Both the position numbers and the translations under genes were made by a program. A stretch of DNA of 21,539 nucleotides, from positions 1-21,539 of the forward strand of contig URKY01000042.1 in assembly GCA_900548465.1 (NCBI GenBank), given 5' to 3'. The notes under the pieces were generated by a model. The model was not told where the DNA came from and ran no database searches. It saw only the letters and a list, made by a program, of their open reading frames with translations. Position 1 is the stretch's first letter. Every line of letters begins with the position of its first letter. Below are positions 8,832 through 16,966 of this stretch, piece by piece. The DNA is from an uncultured Eubacterium sp. (GTDB taxonomy: Bacteria > Bacillota > Clostridia > Lachnospirales > Lachnospiraceae).

Positions 8832-9896
8832 ATGCGAAAAAAATGCGTTATGCTAAGTAACTATGTTGTGAAAGATAGAGATGCAGGTGCAAAAGCTCCG
8901 AAAGATGTTAACGCAGTATTTGAACAAAATTTTGGAAAAATATACATGCTATATCATATTAATCGTAGATATATTAGAAATATTTTGTCGTGGTTAAATA
9001 TGCATAGGCTGAAAAATGCTTTTCGAGATGAATATATGTTTGTACAATGGCCATTATATTTGTGGAGTCCAGTTACTGTAGAAGATATATTAACAATAAA
9101 AAGCAAAAAAAAGGTAGTATTGATTCATGATATAGATAGCTTTCGGAAATATCCAGATTCAACAGAAAAGCGTAAAGAAGAAATTCAGCGCTTAAATAAA
9201 TTTGATGTGGTTATTGCACACAATAGAAAAATGATAACATGGTTGAAAGAAAATGGGTTGAAAAAGCCGTGTGTTTCTCTAGAATTATTTGACTATCTTG
9301 CAGAAACAAAACCTTCTCAAAAGAAAAATACAGGAGAAGATAATAATTATACAATATGTTTTGCCGGCAATTTAATAAAATCTCGTTTCATGCAATCAAT
9401 ATCACAATACATTCATTCGCCAATTAATATATATGGTAACAAACCGGACTATATATTGAATGGGGAAAATTTGTGCTATCAGGGAAGTTATTCCCCTACA
9501 GCGTTGTGTGAAGCGATGAATGGAGATTTTGGTTTAATATGGGATGGTGGGAGTTGTGAAGAATGCTCTGGGAATGATGGGCAATATATGAAAATCAATA
9601 ATCCGCATAAGTTGTCATTGTATATATCTTGTGGTTTACCAATTATAACATGGAAAGAAGCGGCTATTGCAGAATTTATAGAAAAAAATGGAATAGGATT
9701 TGCAGTGAATAGTTTGGCAGAAATAGATGATGTATTAGGTAACATGACAAGAAAGGAATATGAGAAGTATAGAAATAATGTGTTGGAAATCACGCGTGAT
9801 GTAAGAAAAGGAGAATATGTAAAAAAAGCATTTATAGAAGCGATTTCCATTTTAGAGGAGGAGCGCGATTTAGAAGAAGTAATGCAAAGAGATTAG
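8832..9896 (+). CDS. Gtf3/WbbI-like glycosyltransferase (GT-B, possible galactofuranosyltransferase)
   Basis: The 354 residues resemble the Gtf3/WbbI group, which includes a beta-1,6-galactofuranosyltransferase of E. coli and streptococcal Gtf3. Visible signatures are HDIDSFR (99-105), the inter-domain FAGNLIKS (177-184), GLIWDG (234-239) and the sugar-nucleotide site NPHKLSLYISCGLPIITW (257-274), followed by IAEFIEKNGIG. The ATG abuts the TAA of the epimerase gene with no gap, and GGAGAAGAG in that gene's end serves as ribosome site. It adds one residue to the repeat unit. No UDP-galactopyranose mutase is visible in the window, so a galactofuranose donor is not supported here, and glucose or another hexose is possible. 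Confidence 0.82.
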   Translation: MRKKCVMLSNYVVKDRDAGAKAPKDVNAVFEQNFGKIYMLYHINRRYIRNILSWLNMHRLKNAFRDEYMFVQWPLYLWSPVTVEDILTIKSKKKVVLIHDIDSFRKYPDSTEKRKEEIQRLNKFDVVIAHNRKMITWLKENGLKKPCVSLELFDYLAETKPSQKKNTGEDNNYTICFAGNLIKSRFMQSISQYIHSPINIYGNKPDYILNGENLCYQGSYSPTALCEAMNGDFGLIWDGGSCEECSGNDGQYMKINNPHKLSLYISCGLPIITWKEAAIAEFIEKNGIGFAVNSLAEIDDVLGNMTRKEYEKYRNNVLEITRDVRKGEYVKKAFIEAISILEEERDLEEVMQRD

Positions 9897-9907
9897 AGGA
9901 AATAGAT

Positions 9908-11362
9908 ATGCAAAACACCAGAAAATCATTAAAAATCAATTTTATAATGAATGTAATACTTTCGATGTCGGCATTTTTATTTCCATTAATTACATTTCCA
10001 TATGTGTCTAGGATTTTAAAACCAGAAGGAATGGGAAAAATTTCTTTTGCGACATCTTTAATTACATATTTTGATATGATTGCGCAATTGGGAGTTCCAA
10101 CATATGGAATTCGTGCATGCGCTAAAGTAAGGGATGATAAAGAAAAATTAACTAGAACGGTACATGAATTATTTTTTATTAATATATGTATGTGTGTGCT
10201 TGCGTATATAACACTAGGTGGAGCACTTGTGTTGGTTCCAAGATTACAAGAGGATCGCACATTATATATAATCGTAAGTGCCACTATTTTATTTAATGCT
10301 ATCGGCATGGAATGGCTGTACAAAGGATTGGAACAATATACATATATTACAGTTCGATCTATTCTGTTCAAATTTATTGCTGTTATTTTAATGTTTATAT
10401 TGGTTCGGCAAAAATCAGATTATGTGGTATATGGAGGAATTACTATATTTGCTGCATCGGCGTCAAATATACTTAATTTTATAAATCTACGCAAATATAT
10501 TGGTGTAAAATTAATTGGAAATTATCATCCCAAAAAGCATTTAAAGTCAGTAGTGATTTTTTTTGCAATGGCCTGTGCATCTACTATATACACAAATCTA
10601 GATACGGTTATGCTTGGATTTATGAAAACTAATCAAGATGTCGGGTATTATAATGCTTCTGTTAGAATAAAGACTATTTTGGTTAGTTTAATCACATCTT
10701 TAGGCGCAGTATTGCTACCACGAGCGTCATATTATGTTGAAAATAAACTGTGGGATGAATTTAAAAATATCAGTGAAAAGGCATTGAATTTTGTTTTTTT
10801 ACTTTCGGTTCCTTTGATGGTATATTTTGGAATGTTTGCGAAACAAGCGATATTTTTCCTGTCGGGAAAAGATTATGCTAATGCGATTTTACCAATGCAA
10901 ATACTTATGCCTACGCTTTTAATGATAGGGATTACTAATATATTGGGAATTCAAATGTTAGTTCCACTTGGAAAAGAAAAGGTGGTATTATATTCGGAAA
11001 TAGCAGGAGCAATTATCGATCTATTACTGAATGCCGTTCTGATTCCACGTTTTGCTTCGTCAGGAGCTGCCATCGGGACTTTGCTTGCTGAAGCAATGGT
11101 TTTTGTGGTACAGTTTATTTTTCTGAAAGAAATGGTTATAAAAGCCTTAAAGAAAATAAGTTACCAAAAGATTATGGTAGCAGTGATTTTAGCAATTACT
11201 GTTTCAGGCTGGGTGAACTTGATGAGCTGGGGAAGTTTTGTTTGTTTAGTGGTAAGTGCAGTACTCTTTTGGGGAGTGTATGGAGGAGTATTACTCATTA
11301 CAAGAGAGAAATTTGTGAATGAAATAGTAGGACAGATGATTAAGAAAATAAAAAGAAACTGA
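9908..11362 (+). CDS. Wzx-type oligosaccharide flippase
   Basis: The 484-residue protein has twelve to fourteen hydrophobic helices in two similar halves, typical of the MOP-superfamily polysaccharide transporters (PF01943). The N-terminus, with FPLITFPYVSRILKPEGMGK (21-40), is the strongly conserved first-helix region of Wzx flippases. Later parts include the Asp/Asn region TIYTNLDTVMLGF and the helix GYYNASVRI. It moves undecaprenyl-PP-linked repeat units from the inner to the outer face for the Wzy polymerase. It is the last gene before a strong terminator, so it closes the transcription unit. The ribosome site is TAGAGGAAAT, before the ATG at 9908. Confidence 0.95.
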   Translation: MQNTRKSLKINFIMNVILSMSAFLFPLITFPYVSRILKPEGMGKISFATSLITYFDMIAQLGVPTYGIRACAKVRDDKEKLTRTVHELFFINICMCVLAYITLGGALVLVPRLQEDRTLYIIVSATILFNAIGMEWLYKGLEQYTYITVRSILFKFIAVILMFILVRQKSDYVVYGGITIFAASASNILNFINLRKYIGVKLIGNYHPKKHLKSVVIFFAMACASTIYTNLDTVMLGFMKTNQDVGYYNASVRIKTILVSLITSLGAVLLPRASYYVENKLWDEFKNISEKALNFVFLLSVPLMVYFGMFAKQAIFFLSGKDYANAILPMQILMPTLLMIGITNILGIQMLVPLGKEKVVLYSEIAGAIIDLLLNAVLIPRFASSGAAIGTLLAEAMVFVVQFIFLKEMVIKALKKISYQKIMVAVILAITVSGWVNLMSWGSFVCLVVSAVLFWGVYGGVLLITREKFVNEIVGQMIKKIKRN

Positions 11363-11441
11363 GACATTTTTCTGGAAAGAAGAATGTAAATGGTATTTTG
11401 TCTGTCAGTATTTAAAATTGCTTTACAATATAAATAAGAAG

Positions 11442-11482
11442 ACAAGTGCTTGCGTCTAACGATGGCGCAAGCATTTGTTTTT
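11442..11482 (+). terminator. Intrinsic terminator closing the EPS operon
   Basis: A 13-bp stem pairs 11442-11454 with 11466-11478. All pairs are Watson-Crick except one G-T. The loop is 11 nt, and the run of five T begins at the end of the right arm. It lies 80 nt after the flippase stop and about 40 nt before the next start. The T-run also contains TTGTTT, which with TATAAA at 11499-11504 (18-nt spacer) could form a weak promoter for the next gene. Confidence 0.85.
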
Positions 11483-11522
11483 ACAGATAAACAAGGTGTA
11501 TAAAATAGCGAAAGGAATTATG

Positions 11523-13346
11523 ATGATTATAAAAAAGGGTATTAAAGGAAAAAATAAAGGCGGAATATTAAGTATATTGAGTATTTGTATGAGTGTACTT
11601 GTGTTATCGCTAGGGAGTTTGTATTTTGCGACAGATAAATTTGGAATTGAAATGTTTTATTCATATTTTAGGAATCCATATACAATATTGCTAAATACGA
11701 TTCCAATTCTTTTACTGATAGTATTTCTTTTTTTGGTATGCAATCGGTTATGGATTAGCATAGGAATTACATCAATTGTCGTGATTGTTTTGACGCTAAT
11801 TAATTATTTTAAGATATTATTTCGTGATGATCCATTGATGGTGGAAGATCTTTCGTTGTTTTTGGAAATGAAGAATATGACGGGGCGTTATAAGATACAT
11901 GCGAATAGTACGATGGCCTTTTGGATTTTAAGTATGGTAATTCTTGTCGGAATTGTATGGAAAATTAGAAAAGTAGTAGAAATAAGAATGAAACTTAGGA
12001 CAAGAATAATTTTTTTGATAATAACAGCATTAAGTGGGATTTTCTGCATGCATAGTCTTGTTTTGAATGATAAATATTATCAAAAAACAGAGAATATAGC
12101 GCTGATCAATCAATGGAGAGCTACACAACAATTTGTTAGCAGAGGTTTTGTTTATCCGTTTTTGTATAGTAGCAAAGAAGCTAAAATGGAAAAACCGAGT
12201 GGATACAGCAAAAAAGAAATAGAAAATAGTTTAAAAGATATTAAAGAGGATGATATACCAGCAGATAAAAAAATTAATATTATTGCTATTATGATGGAAG
12301 CGTATGGAGATTTTTCAATATATCCACAATTGGAATTTAACTCGGAAAATGATCCATATGCTGCATTCAATCGCGTTAAAGAAATTTCTTATCATGGAAA
12401 TTTATTAACAGATATCTTTGCAGCTGGAACGGTCAGAACCGAAAGAAGATTTATAACAGGAGCAGATACTTATCCGGATCTTCGCAAGAATACATACTCT
12501 TATGCCAGATATTTTACAGAACAGGGATATCGGGTAGAAGGAAGTCATCCGTGTTATGAATGGTTTTATAATAGAGTCAATACAAATGATCATTTAGGGT
12601 TTAGCAAATACGATTTTTATGAATCGAGATACAGTGCTTTGGCAAATGGCGAAATAGCGGGAGATGATATTTTATTCCCAGAATTGTATAAAGATTTAGA
12701 AAGTGCAATTGATGACGGAGTACCTTATTTTAACTTAAGTGTCACCTATCAGAACCATGGTCCTTATACAACAAATAAATTATTTGATGTTCCATATATT
12801 TTAGAACAAGATAATTATACGGAATATGAATACAATATTTTTAATAATTATCTTAGCGGCATTAAAAAGACAGGGGAAGAGTTGGAAAAACTTATTAAGA
12901 AAGTGAATAATTTGGATGAACCGTGTGTTGTGGTTGCTTTTGGAGATCATAAACCATGGCTTGGTGAAGAAAATAGTGTGTATGAGATGCTGGGAATTGA
13001 TTTAGATGTGAGTGATTTGGAGGGATTCTATGATTATTATGCAACACCTTATATAATGTATGCAAATGATGCAGCGAAAGAACTGACAGGTAATCAATTT
13101 ATAGGAGAAGGGAGCGATATTGCTCCGAATTACTTGATGAACGAATTGTTTGAACAAATAGGATATGATGGACCTGCATTTATGAAAATTACTAATTCAG
13201 TAAGAAAAGCGATAACAGCACACAGTGATGGCCTTTTTGTGGAAAATGGGGAGGTTGTGGATGAATTATCAGACGAAGATCAAAAAATGTGGGATCAGTA
13301 TAAGAAATATGAGTATTACTTTATGAATCAGAAAATAAAGGAATGA
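11523..13346 (+). CDS. LtaS-like phosphoglycerol transferase (sulfatase-fold membrane protein)
   Basis: This has the layout of lipoteichoic acid synthase: about five N-terminal helices, then an extracellular sulfatase-fold (PF00884) domain. Counting from 11523, metal and catalytic residues are E259 (in IMMEAYGD), T306 (in GTVRTERR, the position of the phosphoglycerol-accepting Thr), H412 (in QNHGPY), and D475-H476 (in FGDHKPW). In LtaS such residues bind Mn and move glycerol phosphate from phosphatidylglycerol to a growing chain. A longer frame begins at TTG 11475 inside the terminator and is unlikely. ATG 11520 and 11523 both occur, and AAAGGA fits 11523 best (6 nt). Coming right after the EPS operon, it may decorate this polymer with glycerol phosphate rather than make classical LTA. 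That is inference. Confidence 0.88.
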   Translation: MIIKKGIKGKNKGGILSILSICMSVLVLSLGSLYFATDKFGIEMFYSYFRNPYTILLNTIPILLLIVFLFLVCNRLWISIGITSIVVIVLTLINYFKILFRDDPLMVEDLSLFLEMKNMTGRYKIHANSTMAFWILSMVILVGIVWKIRKVVEIRMKLRTRIIFLIITALSGIFCMHSLVLNDKYYQKTENIALINQWRATQQFVSRGFVYPFLYSSKEAKMEKPSGYSKKEIENSLKDIKEDDIPADKKINIIAIMMEAYGDFSIYPQLEFNSENDPYAAFNRVKEISYHGNLLTDIFAAGTVRTERRFITGADTYPDLRKNTYSYARYFTEQGYRVEGSHPCYEWFYNRVNTNDHLGFSKYDFYESRYSALANGEIAGDDILFPELYKDLESAIDDGVPYFNLSVTYQNHGPYTTNKLFDVPYILEQDNYTEYEYNIFNNYLSGIKKTGEELEKLIKKVNNLDEPCVVVAFGDHKPWLGEENSVYEMLGIDLDVSDLEGFYDYYATPYIMYANDAAKELTGNQFIGEGSDIAPNYLMNELFEQIGYDGPAFMKITNSVRKAITAHSDGLFVENGEVVDELSDEDQKMWDQYKKYEYYFMNQKIKE

Positions 13347-13437
13347 TAATTATAGTATGAAATGACAAGAAAATAATATGCGGATGGTAGGAAACGATAT
13401 ATAATTATAAAAAACAGATGCCGGAAGAAAATATTAG

Positions 13438-13758
13438 GTGATTAAAGAAAGAAAAGATGCAAAAACAACAATAGTATCAGGAATATTATTAACTGGATTG
13501 TTTGCGGGAATGCTGGTTGCCTATAAATCCGAGATAGAAACAACATCATGGGATGCTAAAAGTCAATCAGACAAAAATACAACAAATTCAACAGAAGAAA
13601 AAACAGCACTTTCCTTGGAAAAGAAGGAAATAGATATTTCAGGATTGAAAAAGCAATATAAATTAATTGTTTTATCAATTGTATTAATCTTATTCAGCTA
13701 TGCAAAGCAGGTTGAAAAAAAATGTTTTGAGAAAGATCGTTTCAGTTGGAATAAATAA
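13438..13758 (+). pseudogene. Truncated copy of the metallophosphoesterase N-terminus joined to an unrelated tail
   Basis: This GTG-started frame has 106 residues. It opens with a charged stretch, one membrane helix (about 10-28) and a Ser/Thr/Asn/Lys-rich linker. It then reads KKEIDISGLKKQYKLIVL (66-83), which closely matches NKEINIQDLKKKYKLIVV in the next gene. Directly after this, where the phosphoesterase has its first metal motif, the frame changes to a hydrophobic, Lys-rich tail (SIVLILFSYAKQ onward) with no catalytic residue. The tail looks like the last helix of some other membrane protein. The structure suggests an old tandem duplication followed by an internal deletion that fused two remnants. 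The ribosome site is weak. It could still make a small membrane protein, so pseudogene is a judgement. Confidence 0.6.
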
Positions 13759-13796
13759 ATCAAAGATTATTAATAGGAAATATGGAAAGGAACCGT

Positions 13797-14759
13797 ATGA
13801 GGAAAAATAAAATAATAGCCATGGCTCTAGGCAGTGTATTAGGAATAAGTATATGTGCTTGCAATTCGTCAAAGAATAGTATTTCGACCAATACAGAGGA
13901 ACAACCATCAGCAGAAATCACACCGACGGAATCTATATCTTGGGATAATAAGGAAATAAATATCCAGGATTTAAAGAAGAAATACAAATTAATCGTAGTA
14001 AACGATCAACATATTATAGTTCCCGATGGCGACTATATATCAGAAAAAAGTGAAGAAATCGAGCAACGTGTTACAATGTTTTCAAATTCTGACGGAAAAA
14101 CTTCGCAGGAAACGTGGCCGGAAATGGTAGATGCAATCAATGCGGAAAATCCAGACGGTGTAATCTTGAATGGTGATATGATCGATTTCTTCTCAGAAGC
14201 TAATTTGAACTGCCTGATGACAGATTTAAAACGGATTAAAGCTCCGGTTATGTACAATCGTGCAGATCATGATTTGGGAATCTGGTATAGTGATACATAT
14301 ACGGACGAGGATGTGCAGCAGAAAGAGAAAGAATCCTGGGATATGGAAGAGGTAATGGTTCAGGATTTTGATGAGTTCCTGGTTGTGGGAATTAATAATA
14401 ATACCAGCCAATTATCAGAAGCGGGATTGGAAAAATTAAAAGAATTATGGGTGGAAGATAAACCAATTATTTTAACAATGCATGTTCCGCTGAAATCGCA
14501 AGTAAATGATGGTCTTAGCGATGCTTCAAAGGCTGTATGGCAGGACCGGGCACTTTTGTGGGGAACAGATTGCTTCTATAGCCCGGACGAAGTGACACAA
14601 CAATTTTTGGACATGGTATTTGCAGAAGACAGCCCGGTGGTCGCTGTGATAGGAGCGCATCTGCATTTTGCGTATGATGACCAACTGACGGAGAAGATAC
14701 CACAGTATGTGTTTGATGCTTCGTTTAAGGGGACGGTTGGGGTGATTACGGTGAAGTGA
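13797..14759 (+). CDS. Lipoprotein metallophosphoesterase (calcineurin-like)
   Basis: The product is a surface-anchored phosphoesterase of the calcineurin-like fold (PF00149). Counting from 13797: a basic start and hydrophobic helix end at Cys22 (I-C-A-C, an acceptable lipobox), then a Ser/Thr-rich linker, then the metal motifs VNDQH (D70, H72), LNGDMID (D127), RADHD (156-160), TMHVPL (H229) and GAHLHF (H288, H290). The usual GNHD is ADHD here, so the metal-binding Asn is replaced by Asp (D157). The domain is otherwise complete. ATG 13797 has AAAGGA 5 nt upstream, better placed than the upstream ATG at 13782 (3 nt). The substrate is unknown. Next to the LtaS-like enzyme and EPS genes, a role in trimming or recycling phosphorylated surface polymers is possible. 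Confidence 0.85.
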   Translation: MRKNKIIAMALGSVLGISICACNSSKNSISTNTEEQPSAEITPTESISWDNKEINIQDLKKKYKLIVVNDQHIIVPDGDYISEKSEEIEQRVTMFSNSDGKTSQETWPEMVDAINAENPDGVILNGDMIDFFSEANLNCLMTDLKRIKAPVMYNRADHDLGIWYSDTYTDEDVQQKEKESWDMEEVMVQDFDEFLVVGINNNTSQLSEAGLEKLKELWVEDKPIILTMHVPLKSQVNDGLSDASKAVWQDRALLWGTDCFYSPDEVTQQFLDMVFAEDSPVVAVIGAHLHFAYDDQLTEKIPQYVFDASFKGTVGVITVK

Positions 14760-14948
14760 GATAGGTACTGGTTGAAAATAATAGTGAGAATATTCAAGTG
14801 ATTAACTTGATGTTGTCGTATATTAGATTCCACAATGCATAGTTAGAGGATCTATTAACGCATCCGAAAAAAGAAACGGATTTATCATACTATAATTAGA
14901 AAAAGTAATCAATAAAAGTCCATATGATGAATTAAGGAGGAAATGCTG

Positions 14949-15320
14949 ATGGGAAGATTTGATGATCTAATGTTATCGGGAGATATTGTTCGTGGAATGT
15001 TAAGCGTGTGCGTTAGACTGTTCGTAATATCGTTTGTCTTAATGATTGCATTTTCGGTAGTATTAAAGAGAATGAATGCAAAATACAGAATACCGGTAAT
15101 GTGGTATTTTAGCCTCCCGAAATTTTTTATATCTGTGTTTGCAATATTATTGGTCTTTTGTTTTGATTATGAAGAAAAGTATTTGATGATGTTTCATATT
15201 TATGATATGACAGCAGCTACTTTTTTTGTTGGAGTGCTGGCTATTATGGAGTGTATATATACCTTGCTATCTATGGGAAAGGAATTTGTGGAATGTAATA
15301 AAAGTAAATTCAATTTGTAG
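14949..15320 (+). CDS. Small membrane protein of unknown function
   Basis: The 123 residues show three hydrophobic segments (about 20-40, 54-74 and 86-108), with short charged termini ending in a Lys/Asn-rich tail. I do not recognise the family. AAGGAGG ends 8 nt before ATG 14949 and only 2 nt before ATG 14943, so the start at 14949 is preferred. It is preceded by a 189-nt gap after the phosphoesterase gene, so it probably has its own promoter. TATAAT occurs at 14891-14896, but no convincing -35 box is seen. The next gene begins 56 nt downstream. The strong ribosome site makes it a likely real gene. Confidence 0.6.
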   Translation: MGRFDDLMLSGDIVRGMLSVCVRLFVISFVLMIAFSVVLKRMNAKYRIPVMWYFSLPKFFISVFAILLVFCFDYEEKYLMMFHIYDMTAATFFVGVLAIMECIYTLLSMGKEFVECNKSKFNL

Positions 15321-15376
15321 AAAATCATATGCCAAGTAGGCAGGCATCAGATGTAATGAAAATAAAGGGGAATTTT

Positions 15377-16294
15377 ATGAGAGAAAAATTTTCATATGAT
15401 AAATATTTGGATTTTATTGAAAAAGATGAATTGGAGGCAAATAAATATAAAAACCAATTTATTCCCGATCGGCTTTACAAGTATCAACCTATAGGATCTG
15501 GGCAAATGAGGGCGAAAAGAATTCAAACAATTAAGAAAGAACAAATTTGGGCGTCTAGGGTGAAATATTTAAACGATCCGTTTGAATTTAAGATGTTATA
15601 TGCGGATCAAAAAAATAATAATGTACGAGAATTTTACGAAGATGTATTGAATCGAAATGAAATTATTTGTTTGAGTAGTAAATGGAATGACAAGTTGATG
15701 TGGGCTCACTATGCGGAATCACATACGGGAATGTGTATAGAGTACGCATTTTTGCATGGCGGGAAGGGACAAGTGACTCCTGTTACATATGTAGCAAATA
15801 GGCAGTGTTTTGATGATGAATTAAAAGTCTGGTTGAAGAATAAAAATTTAGCATTAGAACAAATGTTGAAACAAAATGAAATAAATGGTGTGCAAAGAAG
15901 ACAGCTACATTCATGTGGAAAAATTATGTATACTAAAGATAGTGTATGGAAATACGAAAAAGAATATCGAATAGTGACCAGAAATCATGAGGATATTAAG
16001 AAGGGTATGTTTGATTCGTATAAAGATGAAAAGGGAAGTTTGCACAAAACACAAGAGTTTGACCTTAGCTTATCTAAGGTATATTTAGGAATGAATTGCA
16101 CAGAAGAAAATAGAAATAAAATTATAGAAACAATTAAGACGATTAATGATAATAGCGTAAGAAAAGCTGTTGGTCATAGTAGAAAAGATAAAACCAAAAT
16201 GTATAAAGTATTGAAGAATATGGGGATGATTGCTACTGTGTGGCAGATATATTCAGATGAGAAACTAAGGTTAAAATGTAAACAAATATATTAA
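15377..16294 (+). CDS. DUF2971 domain protein
   Basis: The 305 residues match the DUF2971 (PF11185) pattern: LYKYQPIG (about 32-39), then IWASRVKYLNDPFEFK (near 57-72), with the conserved Asn-Asp-Pro-Phe, then ICLSSKWNDKLMWAHYAESHTGMCIEY (98-124 region), with the Trp-His-Tyr-Ala and Gly-x-Cys signatures, and later a KEYRIVTR strand. It is soluble, with no signal peptide. The biochemical function is not established. The family is scattered in bacteria and phages and often lies in accessory or defence-type gene groups. AAAGGGG lies 6 nt before ATG 15377. The frame is open further upstream, but the extra residues do not resemble the family. A terminator-like hairpin follows. Confidence 0.85.
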   Translation: MREKFSYDKYLDFIEKDELEANKYKNQFIPDRLYKYQPIGSGQMRAKRIQTIKKEQIWASRVKYLNDPFEFKMLYADQKNNNVREFYEDVLNRNEIICLSSKWNDKLMWAHYAESHTGMCIEYAFLHGGKGQVTPVTYVANRQCFDDELKVWLKNKNLALEQMLKQNEINGVQRRQLHSCGKIMYTKDSVWKYEKEYRIVTRNHEDIKKGMFDSYKDEKGSLHKTQEFDLSLSKVYLGMNCTEENRNKIIETIKTINDNSVRKAVGHSRKDKTKMYKVLKNMGMIATVWQIYSDEKLRLKCKQIY

Positions 16295-16374
16295 TAGGAT
16301 TTGCTGGAAGATATTTCCATTGAACTAGAGATAGTGATATGCTAGTATCAGAATAAAGAATTCCTTTAGAAGAA

Positions 16375-16406
16375 ATAACTACTGTTTAGAATAGTAGTTA
16401 TCTTTT
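16375..16406 (+). terminator. Candidate intrinsic terminator after the DUF2971 gene
   Basis: A perfect 9-bp stem pairs ATAACTACT (16375-16383) with AGTAGTTAT (16393-16401) around a 9-nt loop, followed by CTTTT. The stem is AT-rich, so termination strength is uncertain. It is 80 nt after the stop codon. Confidence 0.6.
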
Positions 16407-16437
16407 GAGGGGGAGATGTGATATAGATGTTTGGTAA

Positions 16438-16776
16438 ATGTCTAATAAATATAGAGAAGGAGAGTTGAGTAAACTTACTCGACGAGTATTTTATATGGAT
16501 TTAGAATTATTAAAGAAAGTTGTAAAGAGGGTGAGTCCTTTAACTACAACAGCTACTAAGATTAAGATTGAGGGTTATACAGACGATGAAGTGAATCAAA
16601 TGATTCAAAAACTTATTGATGCGGGGATTGTTACAAAACAAAAAGGAAAAAAATATGGACTTGGTATGTTAGGATTTGATACAGATGGAGAAGAAATAGA
16701 ATACTATAATGTATTTGAAACTAAATTAAAAGAACTGTATCATATTGATCGAATGGGAAACAAAATAATGTATTAG
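16438..16776 (+). CDS. Small winged-helix-like protein, function unknown
   Basis: The 112 residues have a helical core (about 20-40), a segment with spacing like a helix-turn-helix (TDDEVNQMIQKLIDAGIV, 48-65) and a basic wing-like stretch (KQKGKKYGLG, 67-76). They end in an acidic part with FDTDGEEIEYYNVFE. A DNA- or protein-binding winged helix is plausible but not proven, and I do not recognise a family. The start is uncertain. The strong AGGGGGAG (16408-16415) sits 22 nt from this ATG but 11 nt from an ATG at 16427 in another frame, which gives only a 13-residue peptide ending at 16468. A TTG at 16465 is also possible. The mismatch may mean a frameshifted N-terminus or coupling through the short peptide. 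Confidence 0.5.
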   Translation: MSNKYREGELSKLTRRVFYMDLELLKKVVKRVSPLTTTATKIKIEGYTDDEVNQMIQKLIDAGIVTKQKGKKYGLGMLGFDTDGEEIEYYNVFETKLKELYHIDRMGNKIMY

Positions 16777-16788
16777 TCAATGCGGTGA

Positions 16789-16908
16789 GAACAATTTTTT
16801 TGGAACGCAGAAGATGTCAGGTGCAATAAACAAAATGGAATAACTATTAAAGTTAGTCAGGATGGAACAATAAAAATATATTCTGGTGAGGATAAACTTT
16901 TTTATTAA
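16789..16908 (+). pseudogene. Startless 39-codon remnant containing a repeat motif
   Basis: From the TGA at 16786 to TAA 16906-16908 the frame is open without a usable start. It reads protein-like: a WNAEDVR stretch, then alternating beta-type VSQDGTIKIYSGEDK. It may be the tail of a decayed gene. One copy of the GTCAGG-containing motif (16811-16830) lies inside. Otherwise the 16777-16966 gap holds nothing I recognise. Confidence 0.25.
16811..16830 (+). repeat. Dispersed ~20-bp motif, copy 1
   Basis: AAGATGTCAG-GTGCAATAAA matches 17 of 20 positions of the copy at 18041-18060 (AAGGTGTCAG-GCACAATAAA). Both copies lie in degraded sequence. Flanks are unrelated beyond the motif. Confidence 0.45.
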
Positions 16909-16966
16909 GCTATCATTAGAAATTGAAAGATTTATAGAATATATATAAAAAGGGATGAGGAGTTAT

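Noticed and set aside
9832..10371. 179-codon minus-strand frame opposite the flippase gene
   Set aside because: It is a shadow of the flippase gene, which has strong family signatures, and it has no ribosome site.
13346..13408. Inverted ATAATTATA/TATAATTAT pair after the LtaS-like gene
   Set aside because: It is pure A/T with a long spacer, which is expected by chance in such AT-rich DNA.
14862..14881. ATCCG...CGGAT hairpin as terminator of the phosphoesterase gene
   Set aside because: The stem is only 5 bp and no T-run follows.
14891..14896. TATAAT before the small membrane protein as a promoter
   Set aside because: No acceptable -35 box lies 16-18 nt upstream, so it was not listed as a feature.
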